A stretch of 64,000 nucleotides of DNA from Zhongshania aliphaticivorans (lineage in GTDB: Bacteria > Pseudomonadota > Gammaproteobacteria > Pseudomonadales > Spongiibacteraceae). The first letter of the stretch is position 1. Each line of letters starts with the position of its first letter. The notes beneath the pieces are model-generated. The model had not been told where the DNA came from. It ran no database searches and worked only from the letters and a program-made list of their open reading frames with translations. The stretch is taken from positions 2,909,166 through 2,973,165 of the forward strand of contig NZ_CACSIK010000001.1 of NCBI RefSeq assembly GCF_902705875.1, given 5' to 3'. The position numbers and the translations under genes are program-made. Positions 17,519-26,929 of this stretch are shown piece by piece.

Positions 17519-18244
17519 TTATGAAGTTTTTCTTTTTCGGACATCTCTAAGCAAATACGAGTTATTGGGTCCGCGTTTCAGCTCAAACAAATCTATTGCC
17601 TTTATTAAACTGCTTAAATTTTTATAGCCGTAATTTCTGGTATCAAAGGATGTTTTATTCGAGATATGAGCTCCCACTGGGCCAAGGGCAGCCCATCCAC
17701 TGTCCTCTTCCGTTGCCTCTATGGCTTGGCGGAGCAGGTTTATTAGCTTGGTATCAGATTTTATATTTTTGGGCTTTTCCTGACTGTCATCGCAGGATTT
17801 AGATTTTTGATCTAAAAACAAGAACTTAGAGCATGCATTAACAAAAGGGGTAGGTGTTTTGCGCTCGCCAAAACCCAACACCACTTTACCTTCTGCAAGT
17901 GCCCGAGTAACCATGGGTGTAAAATCACAATCGGACGATACAAAGCACATTACATCGATATTTTTGGTGTACATAACATCCATTGCGTCAATAACAAGTG
18001 CAATATCTGACGCGTTCTTGCCCTTGGATAAATCATATTGCTGCACTGGCTGAATTGCATATTCATGCAACAAATCTTCCCATGGTTTAATAGACGGCTT
18101 TTTCCAATTCCCATAAGCCTTTCTTATTGTTACTACACCGTATTTTGCTACTTCACTTAGCACATCTTCAAATTTGTTGGCGGGTGCATTATCGGCATCA
18201 ATAAATAATGCGATTTTTTGTTTAGAATCATCCATTGTCATCAT
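17519..18244 (-). CDS. NYN ribonuclease-like domain with C-terminal LOTUS (OST-HTH) domain
   Basis: A 241-residue cytoplasmic protein. The N-terminal PIN-like NYN domain has its acidic set: FIDADNAP, NASDIALVIDAMD and SSDCDFTP. The C-terminal part (about 163-235), with GWAALGPVGAHI and GYKNLSSLIKAI, matches the OST-HTH/LOTUS winged helix, an RNA-binding fold. Together these are the LabA/DUF88-like family, predicted RNA endonucleases. Several ATGs cluster at the start (18244, 18241, 18235). It splits the lipid-metabolism genes and has no obvious functional partner. Confidence 0.87.
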   Translation of the reverse strand: MMTMDDSKQKIALFIDADNAPANKFEDVLSEVAKYGVVTIRKAYGNWKKPSIKPWEDLLHEYAIQPVQQYDLSKGKNASDIALVIDAMDVMYTKNIDVMCFVSSDCDFTPMVTRALAEGKVVLGFGERKTPTPFVNACSKFLFLDQKSKSCDDSQEKPKNIKSDTKLINLLRQAIEATEEDSGWAALGPVGAHISNKTSFDTRNYGYKNLSSLIKAIDLFELKRGPNNSYLLRDVRKRKTS

Positions 18245-18369
18245 CTCTTAATGAAGCTTCACCTCAGCGTTTTCTGTATCTATTTACACTATACACCCAA
18301 GTATTTTTATTTTTCTGTTGAGTGACGCTATGATGGCATTCGCATCGTTTGAATCAAGGAGGATTCACA

Positions 18370-19272
18370 ATGCCATCAGCTCGCAACTTAGTGATACCTA
18401 TAAGTGTCCGCGTAGTGCCTGTAATGACGCTTTTACTGCTATTAATATCTTATCCAACGCCGACCCTGTTGCATGCCGCTGCTAGCACCACTGGCACCCC
18501 CCCTTTGATGCTAGCCAATCGGTATCACAGCGACATTGATATAACCGCCTATTGGGTAAGTGAAAAGCTTGATGGTGTACGCGCATACTGGGACGGGCAT
18601 CAACTCATTTCCCGGCAAGGGAATAAATATCATGCGCCAAAATGGTTTATTGCAGACTTCCCCGCCACACCACTTGATGGCGAGCTTTGGATGGGGCGCG
18701 GACAATTCGATGCCTTATCTGCCGCCGTGCGTAAAACCGTAGCCCTAGACTCAGAATGGGAAACCATTCGTTTTATGGTATTTGATCTGCCGAACGCTGA
18801 CGGTGACTTTGACAACCGTTTAATTAAGCTTTCACATATTATCAATGAGCAAGCTTCTCCGTTTTTAGCCCTAGTAAAGCAAAGAAAATTCAGCAGTCAC
18901 ACGACACTGCAACAACACTTTGATGAAATCATCGCTCTTGGTGGCGAAGGGCTAATGCTGCATTTGGGAAGCTCAACCTATCGCAGCACTCGTAGTGACG
19001 ATTTACTAAAATTAAAACGCTATCAAGATGCTGAGGCCACCGTATTAGCCCATTTACCAGGTAAAGGGAAATACCAAGGCATGCTGGGTTCCCTGCTGGT
19101 TGAAACGCAAGACGGACGAAGATTTAAAATCGGAAGTGGTTTTACAGATGCTCAGCGCCGATCTCCACCAGCCATCGGCAGTATCATTACTTATAAATAT
19201 TACGGCTTAACAAATAAAGGCACACCGCGATTTGCTAGCTTTTTACGGCTCAGAATGATGAATTCACAATAA
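18370..19272 (+). CDS. ATP-dependent DNA ligase, Lig E type, exported
   Basis: A minimal ATP-dependent DNA ligase of 300 residues. Motif I EKLDGVRAYWDG carries the adenylated lysine (K66); motif III is LDGELW, IIIa RFMVFDLP, IV GGEGLMLH and V LLKLKRY, followed by a compact OB domain. No extra zinc or BRCT domain is present. The start at 18370 is fixed by an ideal AGGAGG at 18357-18362; an earlier in-frame ATG (18349) would put the ribosome site inside the gene. The N terminus (about 1-37) is a signal peptide ending ...LHAAA, which matches the known leader of Lig E enzymes and predicts a periplasmic ligase. Such ligases have been linked to extracellular DNA or competence. Confidence 0.92.
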   Translation: MPSARNLVIPISVRVVPVMTLLLLLISYPTPTLLHAAASTTGTPPLMLANRYHSDIDITAYWVSEKLDGVRAYWDGHQLISRQGNKYHAPKWFIADFPATPLDGELWMGRGQFDALSAAVRKTVALDSEWETIRFMVFDLPNADGDFDNRLIKLSHIINEQASPFLALVKQRKFSSHTTLQQHFDEIIALGGEGLMLHLGSSTYRSTRSDDLLKLKRYQDAEATVLAHLPGKGKYQGMLGSLLVETQDGRRFKIGSGFTDAQRRSPPAIGSIITYKYYGLTNKGTPRFASFLRLRMMNSQ

Positions 19273-19289
19273 ACATTAATAACAAGGGC

Positions 19290-20342
19290 TTAATCGCCGC
19301 TTGTCGGTTTTGCTGCTTTTTTTAACTGCCGGTATTCTATTGGTGTAAGCTCGGTCCAACGCTTAAAGGCGCGATAAAATGTACTGGGCTCAGAAAAACC
19401 GGTTAGATACACAACATCGGCAATGCTCTCATCTGTCCGGGCTAATAGTCGCTTAGCCAGTACACAGCGATAATCGGCCAAAACCTGATTAAAGCTCGTG
19501 CCCGCTTCTGTTAAACGTGAGCGCAAAACCCGTTCGTTCATTTCTAAACGCGCGGCGACAGTCTCTAAACTAGGCTGACCCAGCTCAAGCATTTCAGCAA
19601 TGATTTGTCGCACATCACCCACCACATCTTGGCGCGATAAACGCGCCAATTGTTTACTCGCTAGCTTTTCATGTAACTTGAGCAAATCTGGCTCTGCATG
19701 GGTAGACGGCGTAGCAAGAATAGATGTCGCAAAAACCAAAGAGGATTCAGCGCTGTCAAACTTAACATTGCAGCCAAATACTCGCTCATACTCAGCAACA
19801 TCACCCACTGCGGAATGACTAAGATTAACCGTCTCGACTACAAAAGCACCTTCGGTCACAGCCTGAAAATAGCGAATTAAAAACCGCGCAAAACACTCAT
19901 TACGATGTCGAAACCCTGGGTCATCGCCGCCAGCAAACTCCAAACACACACGGGAAAGCTGCTCACTAACTTGCAGCTCAAACTGCATGGCGTCCGTCAC
20001 TAGGCGCTGATAATTTTGAGCTCGCTTTAAGCCCTCACCAAAATTCGGGCTGCTTAGAAACAGGTATTCTAATACCTGACCTCGATACACTTGCACGGCC
20101 TCTGCCAGGTGCAAGCCAATATGCTGATCTCCGCTAACCGCTTCAAGCACACGCCAAAACTGCAGCTGAGCGGTATGAGGAAAGCGCGCGCTGCGATCCT
20201 GCAATAAAGAGGGAGAGATCCGACATTCTTCTACAATACGCTCGACATCCAGCCCCATATTTTGCATGGCCGGATATACCAGCTGAATCAAGAAACTGGA
20301 ATCACTTAAATCTGAAAAATGCTTAGTGTTTGATGCTGTCAT
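19290..20342 (-). CDS. AraC-family regulator with arabinose_bd-type N terminus
   Basis: A 350-residue regulator. Residues about 25-205 match the PF12625-like sensor half found in OruR/ArgR-type members (AVQVYRGQVLEYLFLSSPNFGEGL), and the C-terminal 85 residues are two AraC helix-turn-helix units (FNQVLADYRCVLAKRLL, then IADVVYLTGFSEPSTFYRAFKRWT ending TPIEYR). It is divergent from the MaoC hydratase gene across 172 bases, so it probably controls that gene and perhaps fabG/fadI. The ligand is unknown, likely an acyl compound. Confidence 0.9.
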   Translation of the reverse strand: MTASNTKHFSDLSDSSFLIQLVYPAMQNMGLDVERIVEECRISPSLLQDRSARFPHTAQLQFWRVLEAVSGDQHIGLHLAEAVQVYRGQVLEYLFLSSPNFGEGLKRAQNYQRLVTDAMQFELQVSEQLSRVCLEFAGGDDPGFRHRNECFARFLIRYFQAVTEGAFVVETVNLSHSAVGDVAEYERVFGCNVKFDSAESSLVFATSILATPSTHAEPDLLKLHEKLASKQLARLSRQDVVGDVRQIIAEMLELGQPSLETVAARLEMNERVLRSRLTEAGTSFNQVLADYRCVLAKRLLARTDESIADVVYLTGFSEPSTFYRAFKRWTELTPIEYRQLKKAAKPTSGD

Positions 20343-20514
20343 TCAAGCTGGTATCTGCTGTACTAATAAGCAATGCTGGTACGCATTGACCGAACTGCCG
20401 TAAACGACACTGAGGCTGGGCAAATTAATGATGCCACGTTTTTCATTATACTCTAAGGTCTGTCGAAATTTGCAACAAACTACTGTGCCAAGCTCAGTAT
20501 GGAGATAGTGTCGA

Positions 20515-21384
20515 ATGACCGCAAGCAATGAGTTAAGGCTAAAAAAATTACCTAGCACACCGCCGATGCTACTACAGGCCGCTATTACTCGGAAAAAACC
20601 GAGTAAATCACCTCGCTTTCCTCAACATACCATAGAAGTAGCCAATATTCGCAACCGCACCAGCCAACTGCGCCGCTACAACCAAGCCTGCGGTTTTGCT
20701 GACAATACCAAGACTCTATCAATTAGCTTTCTTCATATTCAAGCCTTTCGCCTTCATATGAAAATGATGCTAGACAAAGCCTTCCCCCTCGCGCCTATGG
20801 GCTGCGTACATTTAAGCAACATCATTGTGCAGCACCGCCCTATAGCGACTGATGAAGTGCTGCGCCTGAGCTGCTGTATTGCAGATAACAAAATCACAGA
20901 TAAAGGTTATGAATTCACCTTTCACTGTGAAGCATTTTGCGGCGATGAATTAGTATGGGAGGATGACAGCCGTTACTTATCTCGCGCTAAGACCAGTGTA
21001 GCGAGCGCCCCCAAAGCTGCGCGCGCAGAGCCTCGCGACTACGCACACTCGCAAATTATGCCAATCTCTCGGCGCGATGCCCGCAATTACGCCCGTGCCT
21101 CTGGAGATTTCAACCCAATTCACCTTCATGACATTAGCGCCAAAGTACTCGGTTTTAAACGCATGGTCATTCACGGTATGTGGAGCAAAGCCGCCTGCCT
21201 CGCGGCGCTGGCACCGAAAATAGACAGCCCAGCGTATCGCTGCCAAGTGGAATTCAAAACCCCCATCTTTTTGCCCGTTAATGTGCGCCTAGATTACGAA
21301 CCCCAAGGCAAGCAGCTCGATTTTGAATTACGAGACAAAAAAGGCGTAAAACCCCATTTAATAGGTAGTATTCAGCCACTTTAA
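20515..21384 (+). CDS. MaoC-family hydratase (hot-dog fold)
   Basis: A 289-residue protein of the MaoC/R-specific enoyl-CoA hydratase superfamily. The second half carries the hydratase-2 motif ASGDFNPIHLHD (Asp and His catalytic pair) followed by RMVIHGMWSKA. The first half is a degenerate hot-dog domain, giving the double hot-dog layout of this group. It would hydrate trans-2-enoyl-CoA to (R)-3-hydroxyacyl-CoA, which links to the large FabG and thiolase nearby. Expression is presumably under the divergent AraC regulator. A CoA rather than ACP substrate is inferred. Confidence 0.87.
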   Translation: MTASNELRLKKLPSTPPMLLQAAITRKKPSKSPRFPQHTIEVANIRNRTSQLRRYNQACGFADNTKTLSISFLHIQAFRLHMKMMLDKAFPLAPMGCVHLSNIIVQHRPIATDEVLRLSCCIADNKITDKGYEFTFHCEAFCGDELVWEDDSRYLSRAKTSVASAPKAARAEPRDYAHSQIMPISRRDARNYARASGDFNPIHLHDISAKVLGFKRMVIHGMWSKAACLAALAPKIDSPAYRCQVEFKTPIFLPVNVRLDYEPQGKQLDFELRDKKGVKPHLIGSIQPL

Positions 21385-21582
21385 GACAGGCCTAGTCAGG
21401 GCAGCCTTCGAGAGTAAAACCACCAACCATGGCGCGAAGTGTTTGCGCCAACTCACCTTGGCTAATCGATTAGCGCAAATATATGGTATTAAGATGCGGC
21501 CAAGAATGCACTATAAGCAGGGATAGATTAAAAGAAGTGACATTTATCGCCCTCCGAACGGACGGCGATAAAATAGCGGACG

Positions 21583-22362
21583 CTAAAGGTAGCTTTCCAG
21601 TTCGCGCAACCAATCTTGCACTTTCTTCATATTTTCAGAACCAAGACGCCACATCCACTTGCTAAGCGGGTCTGCATTTTCTAAAACCGGATCTACATAC
21701 TCATAAAACACTTTGGGACGCTTAAGTGCGGCGTCATCAGGAATCGCCTCTACCATTAACAAGTGCTCTATCATCGTACGCAACTGGTTATCGAAGGACT
21801 GCGGGTTACCCAGCTCGTTGTATGTACCCTCTAGAAACGGCGACCATTTTTTGTAATAAATCGCTAAGCTCTTTGGATCAACTGCCGTTACTGTCGCAAC
21901 TAGGCCGTTCCAGCGCTGATAATTACCCGGATCGTTCTTAAAGCCTTTCTCGGTCTCAACAGCCAAAAACGGCTCTTTATTGTAGACAATGGGCAAATGC
22001 TTGGTTGGAAAACGGTATCCGGCCAACTGATCTACAATCGACACCCATTTACGTACCTGCTCAGTAGGTTGTAATAAGCCAGCCAAAGGTTCAGACAGCG
22101 TTGCCGCCGCATCGCGAATTTGCTCATCACTGCCATTAATCGCCGCAGGGGGAGCTGGCGCCTCAGCAGACTTCTCGCTGTAATCTTCTTCCGACTCGAC
22201 AGCAAGGGTTTCTTTTACCGTTTTCTTCGGCGTCGTTGTGTCCTCCACCATCTCTACAACGGTGTCTTTAAACTCACCACCTGTAGATTGATCCAGAACA
22301 TACCATACAAAACCCGCGACCCCGATTATCACCACCACTGCAGACAAGGCTTTCCAATTCAT
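21583..22362 (-). CDS. DUF3014 membrane-anchored protein
   Basis: A 259-residue protein with a single N-terminal membrane anchor (about 5-24), an acidic, Thr/Pro/Ala-rich linker (about 25-75), and a DUF3014 domain from about 80. Family-typical phrases are KWVSIVDQLA, YNKEPFLAV, YQRWNGLVA and RPKVFYEY. It should sit in the inner membrane with the domain in the periplasm. Function is unknown. It precedes the PA3496-family gene region on the same strand but is 246 bases from it. Confidence 0.85.
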   Translation of the reverse strand: MNWKALSAVVVIIGVAGFVWYVLDQSTGGEFKDTVVEMVEDTTTPKKTVKETLAVESEEDYSEKSAEAPAPPAAINGSDEQIRDAAATLSEPLAGLLQPTEQVRKWVSIVDQLAGYRFPTKHLPIVYNKEPFLAVETEKGFKNDPGNYQRWNGLVATVTAVDPKSLAIYYKKWSPFLEGTYNELGNPQSFDNQLRTMIEHLLMVEAIPDDAALKRPKVFYEYVDPVLENADPLSKWMWRLGSENMKKVQDWLRELESYL

Positions 22363-22608
22363 TACATCATCCTATTTAATTCATGACCCAAGCGCGTTGC
22401 TTTACCGACATGCCTAGTAATACCCAGCCAACAACCCTAACGCCGACCGCTATTACATGCAAATTATCTCAGCATGTTATAACCGCCACCGATAATCAGC
22501 AACACAGTCTGCAAGAACAGTGCACTCAATGTCATAAATTATTAAGAAAAACGCCACAGAACGTGACGTTAAGACATAGCCTCCACCTGCGGTGGTGGTT
22601 TCGCGATA

Positions 22609-22791
22609 CTAAAGGTCGAAATCGTCCAGCATGTCCAATTCATCCATTAGCCGCTTACGCTCTAAGCGCTCTTCGATTTTGCGGCGGATACTACTGTCGC
22701 CACCGCCCATCAATCGTCGTTCTTCAAAGTCAGAAGACGAATCGTCATCTAAGATATCGTCGATATCATCATCCGCTAGATCACTTGCCAT
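22609..22791 (-). CDS. PA3496-family small acidic protein
   Basis: A 60-residue protein from the ATG at 22791 (MASDLADDD...), preceded by GGAGTGGG. It is rich in Asp at the N terminus (DDDIDDILDDD) and carries a basic central helix (RRKIEERLERKRLMDEL), ending LDDFDL. The layout matches the PA3496 family, described as putative envelope-integrity proteins; there is no signal peptide. It lies downstream of sthA on the same strand, as is common in Pseudomonas-like genomes (from memory). Confidence 0.75.
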   Translation of the reverse strand: MASDLADDDIDDILDDDSSSDFEERRLMGGGDSSIRRKIEERLERKRLMDELDMLDDFDL

Positions 22792-22933
22792 TACTTGCCC
22801 ACTCCAGTACGTCATAGATACAGAATGAACCCCTCGGCTAACCGGGTTGTTCAGGGCACTATTTATGATGATATCGATTTTCTGTCAATAAAAATTTATA
22901 CCTATTGCGTAAATAATTTAAAACGCTCGCCAA

Positions 22934-24325
22934 CTATAAACGATTCAGACCATTTAACGCTGCTGTTCGGTAAGCCTCCGCCATCGTGGGGTAATTAAAC
23001 GTTGTGGTAACGAAATAACGCAGTGTATTACCACCATTCTCCTGCTTCATTATTGCCTGACCGATATGAATAATTTCTGCCGCTTCAGCACCAAAACAAT
23101 GGATACCTAATATTTCGAGGGTATCCGGATGGAATAACAATTTGAGCATACCGACGGTCTCTCCGCTGATCTGACCTCTGGCCGTATCTTTGAAAAAAGC
23201 CCGTCCAACTTCGTAGGGAACCTTGGCTTCCGTCAACTCTCGCTCTGTACGTCCCACCGAGCTTATTTCAGGCAAGGTATAAATACCGGTAGGCACATCG
23301 TCAACGAAACGACACTGTTCCTTACCTCGCGCGTGCGCTGCCGCAGAGCGCCCCTGATCATAAGCGGCGCTAGCCAAACTTGGCCAGCCGATTACATCGC
23401 CCGCGGCATAAACACCAGGGACAGCGGTTTGATAATGTTCGTCGACCACCAACTGACCGCGGTGATCCGTTTCTAAACCGATATTCTCCAAGCCAATTTG
23501 CTGGGTATTACCACTGCGGCCATTACACCAGAGCAAAGCATTTGCGTGTATACGCTTACCAGACTCCAGCAGTATCTCAACCCCACTATCACTAGCCTCC
23601 ACGGTTTTATACACTTCTCTATGACGAATCATTACCCCCATATTTCGCAATTGATAGCTCAGGGCATCCGAAATTTCATCATCCAAAAACTCCAATAATC
23701 GATCGCGGCTATTAATTAACTCAATTTTTATACCGATGCCTGAAAAAATGGACGCGTACTCACAACCAATTACTCCCGCACCATAGATAATAAGCTTGGC
23801 CGGGGTATTAACCATTTTCAAAATCGTATCGCTGTCATAAACCCGAGGGTGAGAAAAATCAATATTGTCTGGTCGATATGGTCGCGAGCCCGTAGCAATA
23901 ACCACTCTTGCCGCTGTCAGAGCCTCCACTTGGCCTTCTTCCGATAACACCTCAACGGTATTTTTGTCTACAAAGCGACCATGTCCGAAGATAACCTTTA
24001 TTTGATTGCGGTAGTAAAACCGGCTGCGCATATTTACCTGCCGTGAAATAACTTCATTGGCATGACTCAATAAGCGGGGATAAGTCAGCGTTCTTGGATC
24101 GCCAATATCACGAAAAGCAGGTGTTTTATTGTAGCGAATAGCTTGTCGCACCATATGCCGCAATGCCTTGGATGGAATTGTACCTTGGTGGGTACACGCA
24201 CCACCGACGGCACTCTGCGCTTCAATTATCGCCACACTGTGACCATGCTTCATTGCATTGAGCGCCGCACTTTCACCCGCTGGACCACTACCCAACACTA
24301 AAACGTCATAATCAAATGTTGTCAC
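22934..24325 (-). CDS. sthA: soluble pyridine nucleotide transhydrogenase
   Basis: A 463-residue flavoprotein that transfers hydride between NADPH and NAD+ in the cytosol. FAD motif [10 protein letters not shown] (about 12-21), NAD(P) motif [11 protein letters not shown], and a second FAD site [11 protein letters not shown] are clear. The disulfide-reductase CxxxxC is replaced: the segment reads [14 protein letters not shown], with Thr for the second cysteine, which is diagnostic of SthA against lipoamide dehydrogenase. It starts with GTG preceded by GAGGGA. No partner gene is needed. Confidence 0.95.
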   Translation of the reverse strand: MTTFDYDVLVLGSGPAGESAALNAMKHGHSVAIIEAQSAVGGACTHQGTIPSKALRHMVRQAIRYNKTPAFRDIGDPRTLTYPRLLSHANEVISRQVNMRSRFYYRNQIKVIFGHGRFVDKNTVEVLSEEGQVEALTAARVVIATGSRPYRPDNIDFSHPRVYDSDTILKMVNTPAKLIIYGAGVIGCEYASIFSGIGIKIELINSRDRLLEFLDDEISDALSYQLRNMGVMIRHREVYKTVEASDSGVEILLESGKRIHANALLWCNGRSGNTQQIGLENIGLETDHRGQLVVDEHYQTAVPGVYAAGDVIGWPSLASAAYDQGRSAAAHARGKEQCRFVDDVPTGIYTLPEISSVGRTERELTEAKVPYEVGRAFFKDTARGQISGETVGMLKLLFHPDTLEILGIHCFGAEAAEIIHIGQAIMKQENGGNTLRYFVTTTFNYPTMAEAYRTAALNGLNRL

Positions 24326-24487
24326 CGATTCTGTCCCTCACATTAGATTAAACTCGTTGCACCCAAGACTTAGCCTACACCTCTTTTAATGTAGATAATG
24401 GCAATACAACATTTTCGCCATTACTATTTCAGCCATTATTGCCGCAGTGCAAAATATTCATCAAACCAACTTCACTGAGAACCCTAT

Positions 24488-25111
24488 ATGCCAAGTGCAA
24501 AGACAAAGCACATTCGAGATTATTTTGGGGTGCGCACACTGCTAGCGTCACACCCCGACATGCGCCGCCTAAAGCGCATGTCAAAATCTACTGAATTACA
24601 TGGCAATAAGCTTTGGGGAAGCGCTTACTTGCTCATTGATTACTTACAAGAAAACCCCTTACCTACGGCAAGTAAAGTACTAGATTTAGGGTGCGGATGG
24701 GGCCTTGCAAGCATATATTGCGCCAAATATATGGACGCCATCGTTACCGGTGTCGACGCTGACCCAGCAGTCTTTCCCTACCTGTCGCTAATAGCTAGCC
24801 ACAACCACGTTCACATAGGCACTTTCTGCGCGCACTTTGATGAGCTAAGCATAGATACCCTAGGCCAATACGACGTGATCATCGCCAGTGATGTCTGTTT
24901 TTGGGACGAAATGAGTCAAAGCATATTTGATTTAATCCAACGCGCAATCAATGCCAACATAAAGAAAATCATTATCACCGACCCGCATCGACCTCCGTTT
25001 ATAGCCGTTGCCGAAGCCTGTATTGACGAATACTTTGCCGAACTTACGCCTCGAGACGTTACCACCAACCGCCGCCATCAGGGCAGCGTACTGGTCATTG
25101 AAAATGCCTAA
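24488..25111 (+). CDS. class I SAM-dependent methyltransferase
   Basis: A 207-residue methyltransferase. Motif I is LDLGCGWGLASIYCA, motif II has the acidic VDADPAV, and motif IV reads IIASDVCFWDEM. The pattern LWGSAYLLIDYL before motif I and the D-V-C-F-W motif resemble the METTL21/lysine-methyltransferase-like branch, so a protein substrate is possible, but I cannot name it. It is divergent from sthA and precedes the PAP2 gene by about 90 bases. Confidence 0.85.
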   Translation: MPSAKTKHIRDYFGVRTLLASHPDMRRLKRMSKSTELHGNKLWGSAYLLIDYLQENPLPTASKVLDLGCGWGLASIYCAKYMDAIVTGVDADPAVFPYLSLIASHNHVHIGTFCAHFDELSIDTLGQYDVIIASDVCFWDEMSQSIFDLIQRAINANIKKIIITDPHRPPFIAVAEACIDEYFAELTPRDVTTNRRHQGSVLVIENA

Positions 25112-25201
25112 GACATAATTTGCACTGTCTTCAAACTGCAATATCGTCGTCACAATACTGAAAACACATGGGCGTATTGTTTCAGGTGTGAGGATAAAAC
25201 T

Positions 25202-25732
25202 ATGCGCTTAATACAGTCGATAAATAAGTTCGATGTGCGAATGTTCCTGGCTTGCGTCAATACTCGCCACCAGCAACAATTGTCTCGTGTAGCCCGCAGT
25301 ATATCAAAAACCGGCGACGGCTACGCCCAACTAGGCCTTCCATTATGTGTTTATGTAATGGGAGTAAGCCAAGGCCTAGCGTATTTTGGTGCCGTGATCA
25401 TCAGCTTCGCTGCATGGCTGCCCGCCTACTGGGTGCTTAAAAATACCTGCCGCAGAAAACGCCCTCCCGCGGCCATACCCACCTTTAGCGCGGCCATCAT
25501 TGCCTCTGACGAATTTAGCTTTCCGTCTGGACACACCGCCGCCGCATTTTTGCTCGCCACGATGACCGTATTATTTTTTGGCGCCGTGGGAATACCCCTG
25601 TTTATATGGGCTACCGCAGTAGGAGCCTCTCGCGTTATTCTCGGTGTGCATTTCCCCACTGACACTCTGGCAGGCGCCAGCTTAGGTATCGGGATTGCTC
25701 ATTTAGGACACTCTATTGTCACCGCGATTTAA
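25202..25732 (+). CDS. PAP2-family membrane phosphatase
   Basis: A 176-residue integral membrane phosphatase. The three-part PAP2 signature is present: KNTCRRKRP (KX6RP), PSGHT (catalytic histidine) and SRVILGVHFPTD (SRX5HX3D). About four hydrophobic segments surround them. Substrates in this family are phosphatidate, phosphatidylglycerophosphate or undecaprenyl diphosphate. GTGAGGATA precedes the ATG. It lies 125 bases before a glycosyltransferase operon, so a lipid-linked pathway is likely. Confidence 0.88.
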   Translation: MRLIQSINKFDVRMFLACVNTRHQQQLSRVARSISKTGDGYAQLGLPLCVYVMGVSQGLAYFGAVIISFAAWLPAYWVLKNTCRRKRPPAAIPTFSAAIIASDEFSFPSGHTAAAFLLATMTVLFFGAVGIPLFIWATAVGASRVILGVHFPTDTLAGASLGIGIAHLGHSIVTAI

Positions 25733-25857
25733 ACACGACCAATCGCCGTATCTGACAATAGAGATAACGCTATAAAATATTCAAATAGTAGCATTGCAGA
25801 CCGAGCCAGTATGAGCAAAAAACTATCCGGCTGTCGCGACAACGCAAGAGAAACAAT

Positions 25858-26919
25858 ATGAAATTGCTTTACGGCGTACAGGGGACCGGCAACGGTCACA
25901 TTTCTCGCGCCCGCATGATGGCGAAACACCTCGCAGAAAAAAACATAGATGTGCAATTTTTATTTTCTGGCCGCGCCCCAGAACAATATTTTGACATGGA
26001 CGTCTTTGGCAACTATCAGCTTCGTGACGGCCTCAGCTTTGCGACCAGCAATGGCAGCATAAGCGCACTAAAAACCTTAGCGCAAACTAAGCCACTCAAA
26101 TTTATTCGAGATATTCGCGCATTAGACCTTAGTAGCTACGACGCCATCATTACTGACTTTGAACCTGTTACCGCCTGGGCTGGTCGCCTGCAAAGCAAAC
26201 CAGTTATCGGTATCGGCCACCAATATGCTTTTGGCTACCCCGACGTACCACAAAGCGGTGTAGATTTACGTAATCGTTTGATTATGAAGTTCTTCGCGCC
26301 TGCTCGCTACCAACTAGGCCTGCACTGGGATCGCTTTAACGCCAGCATTGCTCCACCCATCATCAACCCCGATGAAGTTCGCCAACCCAATAACGCGACG
26401 CCGCATATTGTGGTCTACCTGCCTTTTGAAGATCAACAGCTGGTTAGCGACACTTTGGCGCAATTTCCCAATCAGAAATTTATCCAATATGCCCCACAGC
26501 TTCAACACGAAGAACGCGGTAACATCAGCCGTAGACCAACCAGTTTGCACAACTTCAAACATGACCTTTGCCAAGCCAATGGTGTTATTTGCAATGCCGG
26601 TTTTGAGCTTATTAGTGAGTGTTTGCACATGGGAATTCCCGCACTTGCAAAACCTGTTGCGGGTCAATCAGAGCAGCAGGGGAATGCGGCAGCCTTACAA
26701 CAGCTAGGCGCAGCCACTGTCATGCAAGAATTTTCGGCAAGCCGAATTGAAAAATGGTTAATGCACACCCCGTCGTTAACTCCTCGCCATTATCCTGATG
26801 TTGCAGCCGCCATTTGCGACTGGGTCATCAGCGGTCAATGGCATGACAGTTCTCAATTGGTATCCGAACTCTGGAAACAAACTGGACGTCCCGCAAACGC
26901 GATGACAGCCGCAGGTTAA
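25858..26919 (+). CDS. MJ1255/VC2487-family glycosyltransferase
   Basis: A 353-residue GT-B-like glycosyltransferase. The N-terminal motif LLYGVQGTGNGHISRA is the family hallmark, and the second half has NAGFELISECLHMGIPALAKPVAGQSEQQGNA, the donor-binding region resembling MurG and UGT-type enzymes. It is first in an operon with an M14 peptidase and an alpha/beta hydrolase (10-base gap, then a stop/start overlap). The acceptor is unknown; glycolipid synthesis is a guess. Confidence 0.86.
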   Translation: MKLLYGVQGTGNGHISRARMMAKHLAEKNIDVQFLFSGRAPEQYFDMDVFGNYQLRDGLSFATSNGSISALKTLAQTKPLKFIRDIRALDLSSYDAIITDFEPVTAWAGRLQSKPVIGIGHQYAFGYPDVPQSGVDLRNRLIMKFFAPARYQLGLHWDRFNASIAPPIINPDEVRQPNNATPHIVVYLPFEDQQLVSDTLAQFPNQKFIQYAPQLQHEERGNISRRPTSLHNFKHDLCQANGVICNAGFELISECLHMGIPALAKPVAGQSEQQGNAAALQQLGAATVMQEFSASRIEKWLMHTPSLTPRHYPDVAAAICDWVISGQWHDSSQLVSELWKQTGRPANAMTAAG

Positions 26920-26929
26920 CTTTCCCACC

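Noticed and set aside
22383..22817. Plus-strand ORF of 144 residues with a CTQC motif
   Set aside because: Its second half is antisense to the PA3496-family gene, it has no ribosome site and its composition is not protein-like.
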